Source of the DNA: Larix sibirica
Lineage: Eukaryota; Streptophyta; Pinopsida; Pinales; Pinaceae
Length of the DNA stretch: 10,490 bases
Assembly: GCA_004151065.3 (NCBI GenBank)
Contig: NWUY0300129039.1
Span: 1 to 10,490 of the forward strand
Direction of reading: 5' to 3'
Translations under genes and position numbers: made by a program
The notes under the pieces: model-generated
What the model was told of the DNA's origin: nothing
Database searches by the model: none
Seen by the model: the letters and a program-made list of their open reading frames with translations, nothing else
Shown here: positions 8,106-10,490 of the stretch, in pieces
Position numbering within the stretch: position 1 is the stretch's first letter
How the letters are laid out: each line of letters opens with the position of its first letter

Positions 8106-8876
8106 TTGTTTCCTAGATTCCTCCTATGGGAATTTTGGAAAGAGTGTAATCAAAGGATATTCAAATATTTGACCCACAAGATACACAAATTTTGGAAAAA
8201 TATTAAAAGCAATATTCAGGAAATCATTAGAACTCAAAGTTGGCAAGCTCTAGATCTTCATTTCACTGAATATGAGCACCACATATTCCAGGAATGGAAT
8301 TTTTTTTTGACTTCTTACAACCATATTAACTCCTCAAGAAAGTCCCACTTCCCTAGTCCTTCTGTATGGAATCCTCCTCCTGAATATTTCATCAAGTTAA
8401 ATTTCGATGACGCCTCCAAAGATAACTCAAGACAAGTAGGCTATGGTGATGTTTTTAGAAACAATAGAGGAAGAATGATATTGATCTACGTAGGTTAATT
8501 AGGGGAAAACACCAATAATGACACTAAAATTTGAGCCCTTATACAAGGTATTAACATAGTAGATCGAAGGGGATATCATCGCTTAATTATGGAAGGTGAT
8601 TCCCAAATTCTTATCCACATCCTCATCAAGCTTCAGAATGGAACTCTTGTTAATCATCTGATTAAAAACTAGTTTTTGGAATATAGATACCACCTTCTTG
8701 CCAATAGGATCTCAAAAATTACATCTCTCATACCCTCACAAGTAAGGCGTGCAACAAATAAATTGGCTAACTACATTTCCAACATTGGAGTCACCTTGGG
8801 GGAGAAAACTATGGATTGTCACCCGAGTCATCTTCAAAACAAAGGCCCAGCTCATCATTTCCATGCTTGGACTTAG
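8106..8876 (+). pseudogene. Plant-type RNase H (RVT_3) domain of ORF2, catalytic residues lost
   Basis: A helical lead (LLWEFWKECNQRIF, the common zf-RVT to RNase H spacer) is followed from about 8370 by the RNase H fold, which removes element RNA from the cDNA hybrid. Active-site status: first Asp kept in KLNFDDAS (8406-8408); second acid, expected in AEIW, is Lys (8526-8528), and the Trp next to it is a TGA (8532-8534); third acid kept in MEGDSQI (8598-8600). In the final block (family HVxREANxxAD) His is Gln (8739-8741) and Asp is Asn (8769-8771), read as SQVRRATNKLANY. Further stops lie at 8496-8498 and before FLEY near 8670. The frame ends at 8874-8876 after GPAHHFHAWT. It cannot be active. 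Confidence 0.88.
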
Positions 8877-8939
8877 ATGAAAGATATAACCTCAATCATC
8901 AAGAGCATGATCTAATTCACCCTTTGAAAAAATAAAACC

Positions 8940-9020
8940 CTCCACGGCAGGTTCCCATGGATGTGATTAACCACTCAGCCAACATTCCTCCACAATGAAT
9001 TCCCATGGATGTTATTAACC
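8940..9020 (+). repeat. Imperfect 33-base direct repeat, offset 48
   Basis: Bases 8940-8972 and 8988-9020 both start with CTCCAC and end with TTCCCATGGATGT-ATTAACC. I count seven mismatches in 33: six transitions in the six bases after CTCCAC, plus one G/T. A third CTCCAC follows at 9020-9025. The offset is 16 codons, so in the downstream frame PMDVIN appears twice in frame. This could be a small tandem duplication within a protein, or a regulatory repeat in a 3' region. Confidence 0.7.
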
Positions 9021-9249
9021 TCCACGTGATCGACATTGAACATTATAGGTGGCAGGAACATGGTTTAATAGAGTATGAACCTCATCCAGGTGGGCGAATA
9101 ATTGTTAACTAGATAGAAGCAAGGATGAATGAGGTACGAGACTATAATTATCCCTCCCCCGAAGCCATTTTACCCCTTGTGTCTGTGCAAATATGGACAG
9201 GAATATCTGCAGCACATCATTTTGAAGTGAGACTTGGATATGGAATCCC
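8951..9249 (+). pseudogene. Unassigned decayed reading frame, part 1
   Basis: I do not recognise this protein. In one frame, with only two stops before 9243, it reads PMDVINHSANIPP, a stop, then from ATG 9005 MDVINLHVIDIEHYRW, GLIEYEPHPGGRIIVN, a stop (AAC TAG, perhaps once Trp), then MNEVRDYNYPSPEAILPLV and TGISAAHHFEVRLGYGIP. It then meets TAG TGA. Composition is protein-like, with balanced charged, aromatic and aliphatic residues and no low complexity, which argues for past coding use. It sits about 75 bases beyond the RNase H frame, in a different frame. It may be a C-terminal extension of the LINE ORF2, a third ORF, or the start of another element. No catalytic motif is visible. Confidence 0.45.
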
Positions 9250-9346
9250 TTAGTGAATTAATGATGGATTCGAGCCATGATTATGGGAGAATCATCACAA
9301 TGAAGGTGATTGATTTGAAAAATGATATCTTGACTAATAGGATCCT

Positions 9347-10054
9347 TCATTCTATGTTGCACATTCTGATTTTTTTTCATGGGAATCATCCTCATTCTTT
9401 TATATTCACTTCCATTGCGACTGCGACTTCTCTTGAGAATCGAAAGGTGATAATAGGTTTGCAAAGTGGGATCATATTCCAAAGAATGAGACCAAGCTCA
9501 CAGTAGGTAAATATATGTGAGCATAATCAAAATACAACTATGGCCACTAGGGAAGGAAGGCATGGGAAGCAACCCACGACGGAAGCGACAAATCCAATAG
9601 CCATGAAAAATATGTAGTGAGATGTTCAATCCACAAAAATGATAAGAAATTAATTCTAGAGTAAGTGGGGAATGAAACAGATACAACAAAAGAGAAAGCC
9701 AAGATAGAACATTGCTTCATTATAGATGTAGAGTTATTGGAGGAATTTTCCAGTTGGGTGGGCGACCTAGGTAACAATCGCTTGAGAATAACCCAACTCC
9801 ACAAGCCAATTGACATGAACGAGGTCTTCAAAATAGTCATGAGGAATATTCTAATAGAGAGAGGCCCAGCAAATACTGAAATTATCCTCCAGCAAGATGA
9901 GATCCAAGAGGACATTGCGAAGTTGGGGCATTAAGTGAACGGGAAACTAGATTCCATTGCAAAACACTTGGGCATAGATTTTAAGACAGATCTTCCTTTC
10001 GGTTCAGCTGAAGGCACTCCGATGATTATCCCCTTAGATAACGATAAAACGTAG
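9347..10054 (+). pseudogene. Unassigned decayed reading frame, part 2
   Basis: This lies in the same frame as the preceding segment, after about 100 bases dense with stops. It begins PSFYVAHSDFFSWESSS, then GDNRFAKWDHIPKNETKLTV, several stops around 9510-9550, then KYVVRCSIHKNDKKLILE. The best run is 9665-9934 (89 codons to a TAA): CFIIDVELLEEFSSWVGD, RITQLHKPIDMNEVFKIVM and EIILQQDEIQEDIAKLGH. After the TAA the frame continues as VNGKLDSIAKHLGIDFKTD to a TAG at 10052-10054. The QQDEIQEDIAKLGH to KLDSIAKHL part looks like an amphipathic helix or short coiled coil, such as an oligomerisation segment of a gag-like or ORF1-like protein, but that is a guess. I cannot name a family. The opposite-strand 122-codon open frame at 9547-9915 is most likely a mirror of this one. 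Confidence 0.45.
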
Positions 10055-10324
10055 CTCTTTTAGTCTACTTATTAGGTTTCTTATATTTAGTTTACTTATG
10101 ATTATGATGATATTATTATTACAGAAAGTGTTTACAACAATAGTAATGGACATAACTCTCATGGTTTCAATTCATGTTTTTCTTAATCAAACACTATTAT
10201 ACAATATGGTTTCCCCTAGGGTAGAATGATGATTCATTTTTGAGAATGGATAGTGAAAGATAGGTCTAGTTTCTAGTCAGGCAGTTCTGTCCTAGTTGAA
10301 CATAATCGAAGACTCTAAAACTAG
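10055..10324. other. AT-rich spacer, no gene seen
   Basis: I see no coding sequence or RNA here. There is a T/A-rich block with ATTATGATGATATTATTATTACAG near 10099-10122. Either this is the 3' untranslated part of the preceding element or the boundary between it and the RNase H-like fragment that follows. No poly(A) run or target-site duplication marks a border. Confidence 0.5.
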
Positions 10325-10490
10325 TTTATAAAAATTGAGGTGGTAGGAGCGGGATGGATTCTCTTTAATCCCCAGGGACAAAGAATTATTGAATTCAATT
10401 GGGGTTTGGGAAGATGCACTAACAACTATGTTGAAGCTTTGGATCCCTTTCAAGGCATGATATTAGAAAATAAACATGGAATCACTGATA
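10325..10490 (+). pseudogene. Second RNase H-like fragment, runs off the right edge
   Basis: From the stop at 10322-10324 to the window end the frame is open for 55 codons and reads VVGAGWILFNPQGQRI, then FNWGLGRCTNNYVEALDPF and QGMILENKHGI. This is the first half of a plant RNase H-like domain: the strand with GAGxxxxxPxG, then GLGxxTNNxAEAxAxxQGxxxA, with the second catalytic acid kept in VEAL. The first catalytic Asp, expected just upstream in an FDGA-type motif, is not visible. Its sequence differs from the RNase H at 8370-8800, so it is a separate copy or a different subfamily, as found in plant LINEs and in some Ty3-type elements. The rest lies outside the window, so I cannot tell whether it is intact. 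Confidence 0.72.

Larger units (their letters stand above)
2852..8876 (+). mobile_element. Near full-length, inactive plant LINE (L1-like non-LTR retrotransposon)
   Basis: Two decayed reading frames follow each other in the order typical of plant L1-like LINEs: ORF1 with DUF4283 and a zinc knuckle, then ORF2 with apurinic-like endonuclease, reverse transcriptase, zf-RVT and plant-type RNase H. No LTRs, integrase or aspartic protease are present. The limits given are those of recognisable coding sequence. The true ends may lie near 2525 on the left and anywhere from about 8935 (a short A-rich GAAAAAATAAAA) to beyond 10054 on the right. No clear poly(A) tail or target-site duplication was found. 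Stops, frameshifts and lost catalytic residues in several domains make it non-autonomous and long dead. It also contains an internal 285-base duplication. Confidence 0.9.
4326..8876 (+). pseudogene. LINE ORF2 polyprotein (EN-RT-zf-RVT-RNase H), decayed
   Basis: ORF2 nicks the target DNA and copies the element RNA in place. The ATG at 4326 opens MNIITWNIR, the normal start of a LINE endonuclease. The protein can be followed through at least seven frame segments: 4326-4878, 4880-5922, 5928-6278, 6280-6510, 6519-6610, a stretch to the duplication near 6700-7266, 7270-7500, and 7716-8876. Most shifts are one- or two-base deletions, several in homopolymers; about 14 bases are missing after 6278. 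About 1,400 codons are spanned once the duplication is discounted, close to the usual 1,200-1,400 for plant L1 ORF2. Dozens of in-frame stops are present. Each domain is annotated separately. The gene is clearly dead. Confidence 0.9.

Noticed and set aside
8926-8937. GAAAAAATAAAA as the poly(A) tail or poly(A) signal ending the LINE.
   Set aside because: It is short and common in AT-rich DNA, no target-site duplication is visible, and coding-like sequence follows closely. Kept only as one possible 3' end.
9234-9506. A 90-codon + strand open frame overlapping the unassigned region.
   Set aside because: It lies in a different frame from the segments on either side, and its Met/Ile/Ser/His-rich composition reads less like protein than the flanking frame. 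It may be only a chance opening, though I cannot exclude a shifted part of the same decayed protein.
9547-9915. A 122-codon open frame on the minus strand.
   Set aside because: It has no recognisable domain, is rich in Ser, Ile, Leu and Phe as expected for a reverse-complement reading, and overlaps the more protein-like + strand frame at 9665-9934.

Overview
This window looks like plant nuclear DNA, probably from a large, repeat-rich genome. It is AT-rich, has no long intact gene on either strand, and contains a plant ubiquitin-protease fragment plus a plant-type L1/RTE-like LINE with a DUF4283 ORF1 and a C-terminal RNase H. A gymnosperm would fit, but that is only an impression. Everything recognisable is on the + strand and everything is decayed. 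I see no live gene, tRNA, rRNA, CRISPR array or bacterial-type operon.

Layout: (1) 8-276 is a short relic of a ubiquitin-specific protease (plant UBP15-19 type) that has lost its zinc-ribbon cysteines. (2) 277-2851 is gene-free, AT-rich DNA with one small perfect hairpin and an A/purine-rich stretch; its last few hundred bases may be the 5' leader of the LINE. (3) 2852-8876 is a near full-length LINE. ORF1 (2852-4329) has a DUF4283 domain followed by a broken zinc knuckle. ORF2 (4326-8876) has endonuclease, reverse transcriptase, zf-RVT and RNase H in the usual order, carried across several reading frames with many stops. The remnant of the ORF1 stop and the ORF2 start overlap as ATGA. (4) Within ORF2, 285 bases are present twice in direct orientation (6696-6980 and 6982-7266) with a single N exactly between them. 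This is either a tandem duplication or an assembly join. (5) 8951-10054 is a further decayed coding-like stretch in one constant frame that I cannot assign to a family. (6) 10325-10490 is the start of another plant RNase H-like fragment that runs off the right edge.

Taken together, the LINE encodes what target-primed reverse transcription needs (RNA-binding ORF1 protein, nicking endonuclease, polymerase, RNase H), but catalytic residues are lost in at least the endonuclease, RT and RNase H domains, so it cannot move by itself. Most explainable in-frame stops read as TGG to TAG/TGA, CAG/CAA to TAG/TAA, or CGA to TGA, the pattern expected from long-term cytosine methylation and deamination of a silenced element. 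The least explained parts are the 8951-10054 reading frame and the 285-base duplication.
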